From contig NZ_FMCW01000011.1 in assembly GCF_900091595.1 (NCBI RefSeq), positions 157,376-221,375 of the forward strand: a stretch of 64,000 bases of DNA, given 5' to 3'. Shown here piece by piece: positions 42,491 to 50,987 of the stretch. The notes beneath the pieces were generated by a model that saw only the letters and a list, made by a program, of their open reading frames with translations, searched no databases and was not told where the DNA came from. Each line of letters opens with the position of its first letter. Positions within the stretch are counted from its first letter, which is position 1. A program made the position numbers and the translations under genes. Source of the DNA: Micromonospora haikouensis. Lineage in GTDB: Bacteria; Actinomycetota; Actinomycetes; Mycobacteriales; Micromonosporaceae.

Positions 42491-43707
42491 CGGAACTGGT
42501 CGGCCTCGCCGAGGTACGCGCCGCGCGGGAGCTGCTCGCCGGCGTCACCCGCACCACCCCGCTGGAGCCCTCCCGCCCGCTGAGCGCCGCGCTCGGCGGG
42601 CCGGTGTGGCTCAAGTGCGAGAACGTGCAGCGCGCCGGCTCGTACAAGGTGCGCGGGGCGTACGTGCGGATCTCCCGGCTGTCGGCGGCGGAGCGCGACC
42701 GGGGGGTGGTGGCCGCGAGCGCCGGCAACCACGCCCAGGGGGTAGCCCTCGCCGCCGGGCTGGTCGGCACGCACTCGACGGTCTTCATGCCGGTGAACGC
42801 GCCGCTGCCGAAGGTCGCCGCCACCAAGGGCTACGGCGCGCAGGTCGAGCTGATGGGCAACACCGTCGACGAGTCGCTGGTGGCGGCGCAGACCTTCGCC
42901 GAGCGGACCGGGGCGATCCTCATCCACCCGTTCGACCACCCGGACGTGATCGCCGGTCAGGGCACCGTGGCGCTGGAGATCCTGGAGCAGTGCCCCGACG
43001 TGCGGACGATCGTCACCGGGGTCGGCGGCGGCGGCCTGATCTCCGGCATGGCGGTGGCGGCGAAGGCGCTGCGGCCCGACGTGCGGCTGGTCGGGGTGCA
43101 GGCGGCGGGCGCGGCGGCCTACCCGCCCTCGCTGGCGGCCGGCGAGCCGGTACGCCTGCCGGCGTTCAGCACCATCGCCGACGGCATCGCCGTGGGCCGC
43201 CCGGGGGAGATCACCTTCCACCACGTCCGCAAGCTCGCCGACGAGATCGTCACGGTCTCCGAGGAGGACATCTCCCGGGCGCTGCTGATGCTGCTGGAAC
43301 GGGGCAAGCAGGTCGTCGAGCCGGCCGGCGCGGTCGGGGTGGCGGCGCTGCTGGCCGGCGTGCTGGAGGTCGAGACGCCGGTGGTGGCGGTGCTCTCCGG
43401 CGGCAACATCGACCCGCTGCTGATGCTGCGCGTCATCGAGCACGGGCTCGCGGCGGCCGGACGCTACCTGCGGGTGACCGTGCGCTGCTCGGACCGCCCC
43501 GGGCAGCTCGCCTCGCTGCTCAGCGAGATCGCCGAGCACCGGGCGAACGTGGTCGACGTGGAGCACCAGCGGGCCAACCCGCACCTGCGGCTCGGCGAGG
43601 TCGAGGTGGCGTTGTCGGTGGAGACCCGGGGCGTCGAGCACTCCGACACGCTGATCAGCGCCCTGCGGGCCAGCGGCTACCAGGTGGTCTTCGCCGCCGA
43701 CCGCTGA
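42487..43707 (+). CDS. ilvA: Threonine ammonia-lyase (threonine deaminase)
   Basis: 406 residues. PLP Lys is residue 54 (RAGSYKVRGAY); other fold-type II signatures are VAASAGNHAQGVALAAG and the phosphate loop GVGGGGLISGMA. A C-terminal ACT domain (about 325-400: LRVTVRCSDRPGQLASLLSE, then VVDVEHQRANPHLRLGEVE) marks the shorter allosteric or catabolic form. It makes 2-oxobutanoate from threonine for isoleucine synthesis or catabolism. The start overlaps the DUF4328 gene. Repeat copy 7 follows the stop by 13 bp. Confidence 0.93.
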   Translation: MTELVGLAEVRAARELLAGVTRTTPLEPSRPLSAALGGPVWLKCENVQRAGSYKVRGAYVRISRLSAAERDRGVVAASAGNHAQGVALAAGLVGTHSTVFMPVNAPLPKVAATKGYGAQVELMGNTVDESLVAAQTFAERTGAILIHPFDHPDVIAGQGTVALEILEQCPDVRTIVTGVGGGGLISGMAVAAKALRPDVRLVGVQAAGAAAYPPSLAAGEPVRLPAFSTIADGIAVGRPGEITFHHVRKLADEIVTVSEEDISRALLMLLERGKQVVEPAGAVGVAALLAGVLEVETPVVAVLSGGNIDPLLMLRVIEHGLAAAGRYLRVTVRCSDRPGQLASLLSEIAEHRANVVDVEHQRANPHLRLGEVEVALSVETRGVEHSDTLISALRASGYQVVFAADR

Positions 43708-43720
43708 GCTGCTGCCGGTG

Positions 43721-43773
43721 CAAGGAAGGGCCCCTTGTTAACGCATTCCGTTGTACAAGGGGCCCTTGTTAAC
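43721..43773 (+). repeat. Dispersed palindromic repeat, copy 7
   Basis: Plus orientation. AAGGAAGGGCCCCTTGTTAA, then ACGCATTCCG, then TTGTACAAGGGGCCCTTGTT. It sits between the convergent ilvA and greA genes; both halves can fold, so it may terminate both transcripts. Confidence 0.88.
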
Positions 43774-43796
43774 AGTTGTTCGGCTCGACGGCCGGG

Positions 43797-44297
43797 TCAG
43801 CCGGTGAACGGCTCGAAGCTGACCACCGTCACCTTGATGTCCGCGCCGCTCGGCGCGGTGTAGGTCACCGTCTGGCCGGGCCGGCTGCCCAGGATCGACT
43901 TGCCCAGCGCCGACTCGGGGCTGTAGACGGTCAGCTCCGTGGTGGAGGAGATCTCCCGCGAGCCGAGCAGGAAGGTCTCGGTGTCGTCGGTGTCGTCGTC
44001 GAAGTAGATCGTGACGACCATCCCGGGGGAGACCGTGTCGGCGCTCGGCGCCTCGCCGACCTTGGCGGTGCGGAGCAGTTCCTTCAAGTAGAGGATCCGC
44101 CCCTCCTGCTTGCCCTGCTCCTCGCGGGCGGCGTGGTAGCCGCCGTTCTCCCGGAGGTCGCCCTCCTCGCGCCGCGCGTTGATCTCGGCCGCGATCACGG
44201 GCCGGTTGGCGATCAGCTCGTCGAGCTCAGCCTGGAGGCGGTCGTGCGCGTCCTGGGACAGCCAGGTGGCGGGCGCCTCGTTCCCCTTGTTGGACAC
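43797..44297 (-). CDS. greA: Transcription elongation factor GreA
   Basis: 166 residues. The N-terminal coiled coil carries the acidic tip [20 protein letters not shown], whose Asp and Glu reach the RNA polymerase active site to stimulate cleavage of backtracked RNA. The C-terminal FKBP-like domain has [16 protein letters not shown] and [17 protein letters not shown]. Start is GTG 44297, preceded by GAGGAG. GreA rescues stalled polymerase. A DUF4307 gene lies about 140 bp upstream on the same strand. Confidence 0.95.
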   Translation of the reverse strand: MSNKGNEAPATWLSQDAHDRLQAELDELIANRPVIAAEINARREEGDLRENGGYHAAREEQGKQEGRILYLKELLRTAKVGEAPSADTVSPGMVVTIYFDDDTDDTETFLLGSREISSTTELTVYSPESALGKSILGSRPGQTVTYTAPSGADIKVTVVSFEPFTG

Positions 44298-44438
44298 AGG
44301 CGATCTCCTCGGTTGTGCGGACTGGCTGACGGGTGAACTACCAAGTTACCAGTGCCGTGCCCGTCCGGGTGCGGACGATCACCGCGGGTGCCGGCGGCAA
44401 GACCCGCGGTGCGCGTGGCGCGGTGGCGTTTCAGCAGC

Positions 44439-44873
44439 TCAGTCGGCCGGTCGGCAGCGCACCACCTCACCGATGAAAGGGCGGGCCGTGGTGGCCAGCC
44501 GGTGCCGGGCGGCGGCCTGGGACTCGCCCGGCCGGGCGGCCACGGTGACCTCCTCGCGGGCCACCTCCGCCCCGTCGTGGGAGCGGGCCCGCAGCACGCA
44601 GGTCGCCGAGCCGCCCGCCGGGACCGTCACCCGGAAGTCGACCACCACCTGGGAGTCGGTGATGTCCGTGTACGTGATCACCTGGGCGTCGTAGGTCGGG
44701 TCGCCGTACTTGCCGTACATGCTGAACGCCGCCAGCCCGAGTGCCGCCACCAGGGCTGTCGCGAGCAGCGCGACCAGCGCCGGCCGGCGTCGGCCCGGCT
44801 CCCTGCGCCGGCCGTAGCGGCCCGGCGGGAACACGGGCGCACCCGGCGTGATTGTGGCGTGCGTCTCGGTCAC
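44439..44873 (-). CDS. DUF4307 membrane protein
   Basis: About 144 residues. A basic cytoplasmic tail ([15 protein letters not shown]) is followed by one helix ([20 protein letters not shown]) and an extracytoplasmic beta-rich domain with [20 protein letters not shown] and [14 protein letters not shown]. This is the DUF4307 pattern of actinobacteria; function unknown. GTG 44873 is preferred (AGGAGA about ten bases upstream); the frame is open to 44930. It is divergent from mca and lies upstream of greA, an arrangement common in actinobacteria. Confidence 0.82.
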   Translation of the reverse strand: MTETHATITPGAPVFPPGRYGRRREPGRRRPALVALLATALVAALGLAAFSMYGKYGDPTYDAQVITYTDITDSQVVVDFRVTVPAGGSATCVLRARSHDGAEVAREEVTVAARPGESQAAARHRLATTARPFIGEVVRCRPAD

Positions 44874-45052
44874 CGGCGGCGGTCTCCTGGCGTTGTTGTC
44901 GGCCCCATCGGCAAGAATGGCAGAGTCCAATCTTTCCAGCCCGGCGCCGGCTCGTGGACGAGTCCTCAGTCACCTTCGCTGAGGTAAGGATGACAGGTCG
45001 GCGGGCGACGCCGGCAGGCAGCGCCGGTGGGCACAGACGAGGAGCGCCGCAA

Positions 45053-45934
45053 GTGGCAGAGCAGCTGCGTCTCATGGCCGTCCACGCGCATCCCGACGAC
45101 GAGTCGAGCAAGGGTGCCGCGACCATGGCGAAGTACGTCGCCGAGGGGGTCGACGTGCTGGTCGTGACGTGCACCGGTGGCGAGCGCGGCAGCGTGCTCA
45201 ACCCCAAGATGGACCGGCCGGACGTGTGGGCCAACATCGCCGAGATCCGCCGCGCCGAGATGGACGCCGCCCGCGCCATCCTCGGCGTCGAGCAGGCCTG
45301 GCTGGGTTTCGTCGACTCGGGGCTGCCCGAGGGCGACCCGTTGCCGCCCCTGCCCGAGGGCTGCTTCGCCCTCCAGGACGTCGAGGTGGCCGCGGGCCCG
45401 CTGGTGCGGCTGATCCGGCAGTTCCGTCCCCACGTGATCACCACGTACGACGAGGAGGGCGGCTACCCGCACCCCGACCACATCATGACCCACAAGGTCA
45501 CCGTGGCCGCGTTCGACGCCGCCGGCGACCCGGAGCGCCACCCCGACCTCGGCGACCCCTGGCAGCCGCTCAAGCTCTACTACGACGTGGGCTTCTCCAA
45601 GGGCAAGATCCTGGCGCTGCACGAGGGCATGCTCGCCGCCGGCCTCGCGTCGCCCTACGAGGAGTGGCTCAAGCGCTGGGACGACCGCCCCGACAAGGGC
45701 CCCCGGATCACCACCCGCGTCGAGTGCGCCGACTACTTCCCGGTCCGCGACGATGCGCTGCGCGCCCACGCCACCCAGATCGACCCGGACGGCTTCTGGT
45801 TCCACGTGCCGATGGAGCTCCAGCGGCAGGCCTGGCCCACGGAGGACTTCCAGCTCGCCCGCTCGGTGGTGGACAGCCCGCTGCCCGAGTCCGACCTCTT
45901 CGCCGGGGTCCGCGAGACGGCCCATGCCTGCTGA
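45053..45934 (+). CDS. mca: Mycothiol S-conjugate amidase Mca
   Basis: 293 residues from GTG 45053, with GAGGAG eight bases upstream. The zinc site is [13 protein letters not shown] (His13, Asp16) with a further His in [28 protein letters not shown] and [16 protein letters not shown] fit the MshB/Mca family, and the length and [19 protein letters not shown] favour Mca. It cleaves mycothiol S-conjugates so that detoxified mercapturic acids can be exported. The presence of mca supports an actinobacterial host. A conserved small membrane gene follows, as it does beside mycobacterial mca. Confidence 0.94.
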   Translation: MAEQLRLMAVHAHPDDESSKGAATMAKYVAEGVDVLVVTCTGGERGSVLNPKMDRPDVWANIAEIRRAEMDAARAILGVEQAWLGFVDSGLPEGDPLPPLPEGCFALQDVEVAAGPLVRLIRQFRPHVITTYDEEGGYPHPDHIMTHKVTVAAFDAAGDPERHPDLGDPWQPLKLYYDVGFSKGKILALHEGMLAAGLASPYEEWLKRWDDRPDKGPRITTRVECADYFPVRDDALRAHATQIDPDGFWFHVPMELQRQAWPTEDFQLARSVVDSPLPESDLFAGVRETAHAC

Positions 45935-46054
45935 GCCGGCCGTGCCGGCCGGAGCTGCGCGGGCCGCACGGCCCGTGCGGCTCACCGAGCCGGCCGTGAC
46001 CGCCGATCCGGCGCCGGGCTACCCTGGGGTCCTGCCACGATCCGGAGGAACACC

Positions 46055-46396
46055 ATGCTGACCGCCGCCCAGGTGCTCGCGCAGAACAACTTCGGTGACA
46101 CGCGTACGGGTGGCCTGGCCGGCCCGATGGGCCTCTTCCTCATCGTGCTGCTGGGCACCGCCACCGTGCTGCTCATCCGCAACATGAACTCCCGGCTGCG
46201 CCGCCTGCCCGACCACTTCCCCGCGCCCGGCGAGTCCGCCGACGCGGGCCGGGTGGACGCCGCCGTCGGGGGCGGGCCAGCGGCCACCGACGCGGGGCGG
46301 GCCGACGCCACAGTCGTCGATCCGACAGACGGGACCTTGGGGCACGACTCACGCTCGACCGCCCCGAAGGGCCCCCAGCAGCACGGAAACGGGTGA
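46055..46396 (+). CDS. Small conserved membrane protein downstream of mca
   Basis: 113 residues from ATG 46055, with CGGAGGAAC upstream. The start MLTAAQVLAQNNFGDTRTGG leads to one helix (MGLFLIVLLGTATVLLI) and then RNMNSRLRRLPDHFP, a pattern I recognise from the small membrane protein beside mca in mycobacteria. The C-terminal 50 residues are polar, Ala/Gly/Asp-rich and probably disordered. Function unknown; constant linkage to mca suggests a connection to mycothiol conjugate handling. Confidence 0.82.
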   Translation: MLTAAQVLAQNNFGDTRTGGLAGPMGLFLIVLLGTATVLLIRNMNSRLRRLPDHFPAPGESADAGRVDAAVGGGPAATDAGRADATVVDPTDGTLGHDSRSTAPKGPQQHGNG

Positions 46397-46469
46397 TCGG
46401 GGCGTGATTCACGCCGAAGCCGGCCGTCGCCCCCTGTTGCGCTCCCCGGCTTTGGCTTAGCCTTCCGCC

Positions 46470-46488
46470 GGGGGACCAAAAGTCCCCG
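46470..46488. promoter_or_regulatory. GGGGAC/GTCCCC palindrome upstream of the GGDEF-EAL gene
   Basis: GGGGAC (46471-46476) and GTCCCC (46482-46487) flank CAAAA. It resembles a DosR/DevR-type box (GGGAC, four bases, GTCCC) but the centre has five bases. It lies about 190 bp before the GGDEF-EAL start. The regulator is uncertain. Confidence 0.35.
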
Positions 46489-46512
46489 GGCCGCGCGCGG
46501 GAGGGGGCACCG

Positions 46513-46680
46513 ATGACCGGGTCAGCGACGGCTGCCCGCTGTGCGGTGCGACGGGCTGTCCGTCTTGCGGCGCTCTGCCCGGCTGCCTGCGGTGCGGCGC
46601 GATCGGCTGCCCGCCGCCATGCGGCGCGACCGACTGCCCGCGGCGCGGTGCGGCGACCGGCGGACGGGGGAGGTCGGTGA
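46513..46680 (+). CDS. Possible 55-codon upstream ORF of the GGDEF-EAL gene
   Basis: ATG 46513 follows GGGAGGGGG by five bases and the frame ends in TGA overlapping the next GTG (GTGA, 46677-46680). The product is Ala/Arg-rich with little character (AARCAVRRAVRLAALCPAAC). The DNA is made of imperfect ~27-bp tandem units, so all three frames look repetitive; the frame shared with the GGDEF gene would give a CPLCGATGCPSCGA-type Cys-rich stretch but has no usual start codon. Could be a coupling ORF or non-coding repeat. Confidence 0.3.
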   Translation: MTGSATAARCAVRRAVRLAALCPAACGAARSAARRHAARPTARGAVRRPADGGGR

Positions 46681-49331
46681 CCTCCGCCAGGGCCGACGAT
46701 CCGCTCGGCCTGCCGGAGCCGGCCAGCGCCGATCCCGGCCCGTCGGGGCGGGCCGGCACCGAATCCGACCCGCAGGCGCGGGCCGGCACCGAATCCGGTC
46801 CGCCGGGGCGGGGCACCGCCGGAGACCCCGACCGGTCGGCGGAACGGAGCACCCCGCACCGGGTCCTCGCCCTGACCGTCGCCGTGGCGCTCACCGCCCT
46901 CGTGGCCGCCGCGATCGGCCTCACCCTCCCCACCCACCTGCCGCCCGACGACCCGCTCCCGGCACCCGCCCGGTTCGGCATCGGCGTCGCCGTCGTCGTG
47001 GTCGCCCAGCTCGCCCGGCTGCGCTTCCGCACCGCCTCCGGAATGGTGAGCACCACCTGGGGCGAGGCGGCCCTCGTCGTCGGGCTCCACCTGGTCCCCG
47101 CCGGCTGGCTCCCGGCCACCACCCTCGTCGGCGCCGGGCTGGCCTGGGCGCTGCTCTCCCTGGCCGCCGACCGTCAGCCGCCGCTGGAGACCGTCCGCAT
47201 CGCCGCCTCGCTGAGCGCCGCCACCGCCCTCGCCGTCGCGGTCACCAGCGCCCTCGGCGCGCCCCTGCTGGCCACCCCCACCCCGGAGCTGGCGCTGGCG
47301 CTGGCGGCCGGCGCGGTGACGTACCTGCTCGCCACGGCCTGGCTCGGCGGGGTCGCCGTCGCCCTGCGGCACGGCGTGCCGATGGGCCCGCCGCTGCTCG
47401 CCGCGCTGCGCGCCAAGCTGCTCATGTTCGTCGGGAACGTGGCCGTCGGCCTGGCCGCCGTGGCGCTGCTGGAGCTCGACGCCCGCTGGCTGCTCGCGTT
47501 CCCGCCCGTGCTGTGGCTGCTCCAGCAGACCTACCGGCACCGGCTGCGGGCCGACCAGGAGCGGCGCACCTGGCGGGCCTTCGCCGAGGCCACCGCAGCG
47601 CTCAACCAGCTCGACGAGCGGGGCGTCGCCACCGCGGCCGTCACCGGCGCGCTGACCCTCTTCGGCGCCGAGCTGGTCGACGTGGACGTGGCGCGGGGCG
47701 ACGGCCGGTGGCGACGCTACCGGGGCGACAGCGGGGGCCGGGTGACCGACCGGGAGATCGACCCGCCCACCGGCTCCGCCGCCGGCCCGCACGAGCTGGT
47801 CCGCCCGCTGACCGTCGGCAGCAGCCGGGTCGGCGAGCTGCGCGTCCGGTTCCCCGGCTCGGCGCCCCCCGACGCCCGCGAGCAGGACGCCGCCGCCGCA
47901 TACTCCGACGCCCTCGCCGCCGCCCTGCACGACGCCGCCACCCACCGCGAGCTGCGCCTCGTCACCGCCCGTTCGTCGTACGAGGCGGTGCACGACCCGC
48001 TGACCGGCCTGCTCAACCGGGCCGCCATGCTCGGCAAGGGCGACCAGGCGCTGCGGCAGCGCGCGCACGACCACCCCGTGGCCCTGCTGCTGCTCGACAT
48101 CGACCAGTTCAAAGAGGTCAACGACACCCTCGGGCACGCCGCCGGTGACCAGCTGCTGCGGCTGACCGCCAACCGGCTCGGCGCGCTGACCCGCTCCGGG
48201 GACCTGCTCGGCCGCCTCGGCGGCGACGAGTTCGCCCTGCTGCTGACGTCGGTTCCGGTGGTCGGTGCCCGGACCGCACCCATGGCGTACGCGCTGCGCC
48301 AGGCCCGGGAGATCGCCGAGCGGCTCGCCGCCCCGACCGAGGTGGCCGGGGTGCGGATGTCCGTCGAGGTGTCCGTGGGGGTGGTGGTGGCCGATGCCGG
48401 CACCGCCGACCTGACGGAGCTGCTGCGCCGGGCCGACATCGCGATGTACCAGGCGAAGGAGGGCGGCGGCAGCGTCGCCGCGTACGACAGCTCGAAGGAC
48501 GCCGCGAGCACCGACCAGCTCGCGCTGCTCGCGGAGCTGCGGGAGGCCCTCGCCGCCGACGACCAGCTGGTGCTGGCGCTCCAGCCGGCGGTGGACCTCG
48601 CCACCGGCGCGCCGACCGGGGTGGAGGCGCTGATCCGCTGGCGGCACCCGCGTCGGGGCTGGCTCGGCCCCGGCGACTTCATCCGCCCGGTGGAGAACAG
48701 CGAGCAGCTCGGCACGTTCACCCGGTACGTGCTGGACAAGGCGCTCACCGTGGCCGCCGAGTGGGCCCGCGCCGGCCTCGACGTGCCGATCTCGGTGAAC
48801 CTGTCGGCCCGCAGCCTGCTCGACCCCCGGCTGCCCGCCGAGATCGGCGAGGCGCTGCGCCGCCACCAGGTGCCGCCGCAGCGGCTGGTGCTGGAGATCA
48901 CCGAGACGGTGGTGATGAGCGAGCTGGAGGTCATCGACGAGGTGCTGGCCACCCTGCGGTCGATGGGCGTGCAGCTCGCCGTGGACGACTTCGGCACCGG
49001 CTTCTCGTCGCTGGCGTTCGTGACCCGCATCGCCGTGGACGAGCTGAAGGTCGACCGGTCGTTCGTGATCCGGATGGCGGACTCGCCGGAGGCGGCGGCC
49101 ATCGTCCGGGCGACCGTCGGCCTCGCCCACGAGCTGGGCCTGCGGGTGGTCGCCGAGGGCGTGGAGACCGCCGAGCAGCGGCTCGCCCTGGCTGAGCTGG
49201 GCTGCACGGCCGCCCAGGGCTACCACTTCTTCAAGCCGATGCCGGCCGACAAGATCAGCGCGGTGCTCGGGTCGCTGGTGGACACGTCTCAGGCGAACGT
49301 CGTGCCGCTGCGCGCAGACGGCGCCTCCTGA
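46677..49331 (+). CDS. Membrane GGDEF-EAL protein (c-di-GMP synthesis and breakdown)
   Basis: 884 residues from GTG 46677, six bases after GGGGGAGG. A Pro/Ala-rich start leads to eight or so hydrophobic helices (about 60-290), a GAF-like linker region, then GGDEF (GRLGGDEFAL near residue 513) with an intact inhibitory RxxD site (RSGD) five residues before GGDEF. The EAL domain begins near residue 645 (VEALIRWRHPRRG) and keeps NLSARSL, EITETVV, DDFGTGFSSL, KVDRSFV, AEGVET and QGYHFFKP. Both activities therefore look possible. Such proteins set cyclic di-GMP, which controls sporulation and development in actinomycetes. Confidence 0.93.
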   Translation: MTSARADDPLGLPEPASADPGPSGRAGTESDPQARAGTESGPPGRGTAGDPDRSAERSTPHRVLALTVAVALTALVAAAIGLTLPTHLPPDDPLPAPARFGIGVAVVVVAQLARLRFRTASGMVSTTWGEAALVVGLHLVPAGWLPATTLVGAGLAWALLSLAADRQPPLETVRIAASLSAATALAVAVTSALGAPLLATPTPELALALAAGAVTYLLATAWLGGVAVALRHGVPMGPPLLAALRAKLLMFVGNVAVGLAAVALLELDARWLLAFPPVLWLLQQTYRHRLRADQERRTWRAFAEATAALNQLDERGVATAAVTGALTLFGAELVDVDVARGDGRWRRYRGDSGGRVTDREIDPPTGSAAGPHELVRPLTVGSSRVGELRVRFPGSAPPDAREQDAAAAYSDALAAALHDAATHRELRLVTARSSYEAVHDPLTGLLNRAAMLGKGDQALRQRAHDHPVALLLLDIDQFKEVNDTLGHAAGDQLLRLTANRLGALTRSGDLLGRLGGDEFALLLTSVPVVGARTAPMAYALRQAREIAERLAAPTEVAGVRMSVEVSVGVVVADAGTADLTELLRRADIAMYQAKEGGGSVAAYDSSKDAASTDQLALLAELREALAADDQLVLALQPAVDLATGAPTGVEALIRWRHPRRGWLGPGDFIRPVENSEQLGTFTRYVLDKALTVAAEWARAGLDVPISVNLSARSLLDPRLPAEIGEALRRHQVPPQRLVLEITETVVMSELEVIDEVLATLRSMGVQLAVDDFGTGFSSLAFVTRIAVDELKVDRSFVIRMADSPEAAAIVRATVGLAHELGLRVVAEGVETAEQRLALAELGCTAAQGYHFFKPMPADKISAVLGSLVDTSQANVVPLRADGAS

Positions 49332-49348
49332 CCCGTACGTGAAGTGGT

Positions 49349-49371
49349 CCCCGTGCTCGGCGAGCACGGGG
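49349..49371. terminator. Bidirectional hairpin terminator
   Basis: CCCCGTGCTC (49349-49358) and GAGCACGGGG (49362-49371) form a 10-bp perfect stem with loop GGC between the convergent GGDEF-EAL and small zinc-ribbon genes. Confidence 0.82.
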
Positions 49372-49381
49372 GCCGGCTTGT

Positions 49382-49510
49382 TCACACCGTGGAGCGACCG
49401 CTGCCGGGGCAGGTGCCTCGGCTGCCCTGGGCCTGGTGGGGCGGGCAGGACTTGCCGACGGCTACGCCGACGCGGGCTCCGCAGACGGAGCACTGACTCT
49501 GAGGTGCCAT
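49382..49510 (-). CDS. 42-residue zinc-ribbon-like protein
   Basis: ATG 49510 follows AAGGAG by seven bases. The product has a CSVCGARVG pair, then KSCPPHQAQGSRGTCPGSG, giving enough Cys and His for one zinc site; the CPGSG ending is typical of small actinobacterial zinc-binding ORFs. The gene begins inside the 3' end of the upstream gene, overlapping by 49 bp in another frame. It ends at a bidirectional terminator. No function can be assigned. Confidence 0.62.
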   Translation of the reverse strand: MAPQSQCSVCGARVGVAVGKSCPPHQAQGSRGTCPGSGRSTV

Positions 49511-49980
49511 GACTGGACTCCTTCGGGGATCAGATAGTCCGGATGAGGGTCCTGTTCCGGCTCGGCACCCGCTCCGCTGGCGGACGTGCCACGAAGGTAG
49601 AGCACCGATTTGTCGTGGGTGGTGATCCGGAGCGCGGCGGCGACCGGCACTTCGACGCCGGGCTGACGGCACAGCTCCCAGCCGGCGAACTGCTCTGGCC
49701 GTGCGGCGTCGAGAAGCCGGTGGGCGAACACGAGAACACGTGCCGCGCGCAGCCTCGGCGGCGGCATCTCGTCGGGCGGCTGCACCGCTGCGGCGTCCCG
49801 CGGCGGCACGGCAGCCCAGAGCATCCCGGTCGATCCGGACCGGTGGACGACCTTCACGCCCGGCGGGGACTGGCCGCCCGGCTGGTCGTCCCGGCCGTAC
49901 CGCTCGACGGCGGTGATGTCCGGGTGCTCGGCGGCCCGAAAGAGGGCTTCCATGATGTCCAGGGCCTGGGATACCTGCAC
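49462..49980 (-). CDS. Hypothetical protein
   Basis: 172 residues from GTG 49980, with AGGAGAG about six bases upstream. It starts MQVSQALDIMEALFRAAEHP, contains HRSGSTGMLWAAVPPRDAAA and ITTHDKSVLYLRGT, and looks soluble and mixed alpha/beta. There is no signal or membrane segment. I recognise no family. The downstream zinc-ribbon ORF overlaps its end, suggesting a two-gene unit. Confidence 0.65.
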   Translation of the reverse strand: MQVSQALDIMEALFRAAEHPDITAVERYGRDDQPGGQSPPGVKVVHRSGSTGMLWAAVPPRDAAAVQPPDEMPPPRLRAARVLVFAHRLLDAARPEQFAGWELCRQPGVEVPVAAALRITTHDKSVLYLRGTSASGAGAEPEQDPHPDYLIPEGVQSWHLRVSAPSAEPASA

Positions 49981-50239
49981 GGTTGCGCTCTCCTGGGGAT
50001 CGGGAATCGGGGCAGCTCACGGGCCGGGTAAGTCTACCGACGGGCGGCGGAGCCCGGCTCCGGCGCGTGGCCGGCCCACCGGACGGCGCGTCGTCGATCA
50101 TGTGACCTGCGCTCCTTCAGTCGGCCGTGCGGCGCCTTCCTGTTCAGCCTCGGATCGGTGCCCGGACACGTCCAGGAGGTTTGCGTCCGCAGCTTGTCCG
50201 TCCCGTCAGCAGACGAATGGGCCCGATATGGTGAGCTTG

Positions 50240-50560
50240 ATGACTGACTATCTCCAGGTGGCCACGGCGACGGACAGCCGCGATAGTGGCGTACTTCTCG
50301 CCGAGGGCGCGGTGGCTGGCCGGTTTGCCGCCGGTGCTCAGGTCGTGGGGCCGGTGACGAGCGTGTTCTGGCACCACGGCGAGCGGGGCGTCGGCGAGGA
50401 GTGGCAGATCTTGTTCTTCACCACTGCCGCTCGCTACCCAGAGTTGGAGCGGTATCTGCTCGACGCGCATCCGTGGAGCAATCCTCAGGTGATCGCTGTG
50501 CCGATCGTGCGTGGTTCTACCGATTATCTGGCGTGGGTGGCCCGGTCGGTGGACGTTTAG
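50240..50560 (+). CDS. cutA: CutA-like divalent cation tolerance protein
   Basis: About 106 residues. CutA landmarks are DYLQVATATDSRDSGVLLAE at the start, GPVTSVFWHHGERGVGEEWQ in the middle, and DAHPWSNPQVIAVPIVRGS with YLAWV near the end. CutA forms PII-like trimers linked to metal tolerance or signalling. ATG 50240 gives a family-like start (MTDYLQV); ATG 50228 is in frame. GGTGAG lies just upstream. Base composition is less GC-rich than surrounding genes, and its 3' end overlaps the convergent truncated XRE gene. Confidence 0.8.
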   Translation: MTDYLQVATATDSRDSGVLLAEGAVAGRFAAGAQVVGPVTSVFWHHGERGVGEEWQILFFTTAARYPELERYLLDAHPWSNPQVIAVPIVRGSTDYLAWVARSVDV

Positions 50561-50880
50561 CGGCGGTCGCATCGACCTCGGCCGCGTACAGGTGGTAGGT
50601 GTCGGCACCGCCGAGATGATTGTCCAGGCGGCGCAGGCGTGCGGTGCGTTCGAGGAGTCGAGCGGGGGTGGCCGTGCCGATGCGTCGACCGTGGGTGAGC
50701 AACGAGTGGGGCAGCGCTGCGGCCAGGCCGGCGGCGACGAGTTCGCGGCGGCGTAAGCCTGGGCGGGAGCCGGCCAGCGCGACGAGTTCTCCCATGGCGC
50801 GCAGGGCATCGTCGAGCCGGCGAGCCACCTGCAGGCTGGGTGCCTTCGCACCGGTTTCCAGCTCGTCATGACCGCTCCAG
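50517..50880 (-). pseudogene. Truncated XRE-type transcriptional regulator
   Basis: The readable part begins near DELETGAKAPSLQVARRLDD, which is the end of an XRE helix-turn-helix domain, and continues ELVALAGSRPGLRRRELVA and TARLRRLDNHLGGADTYHLY, the usual C-terminal region of actinobacterial XRE regulators. The first ~40 residues of the helix-turn-helix are missing: upstream sequence in this frame (PRTWSGHDE) is unrelated and has no suitable start. GTG 50828 could start a 103-residue remnant without DNA-binding ability. The 3' end overlaps cutA by 44 bp. Likely a gene remnant left by a deletion. Confidence 0.65.
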
Positions 50881-50987
50881 GTACGGGGCTGGGTGGTGCC
50901 CGTCGCCTCTGTCGACAGGCACCACGTCGCACGTTACGCGCAGAGCGATCGAATGGCTGCCCTCGGTAGTGTTGTGGCGCGGATCGG

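Noticed and set aside
46470..46488. DosR/DevR box upstream of the GGDEF-EAL gene
   Set aside because: The half-sites match but the centre is five bases instead of four, and no DosR homologue is in the window. Kept as a palindrome without a named regulator.
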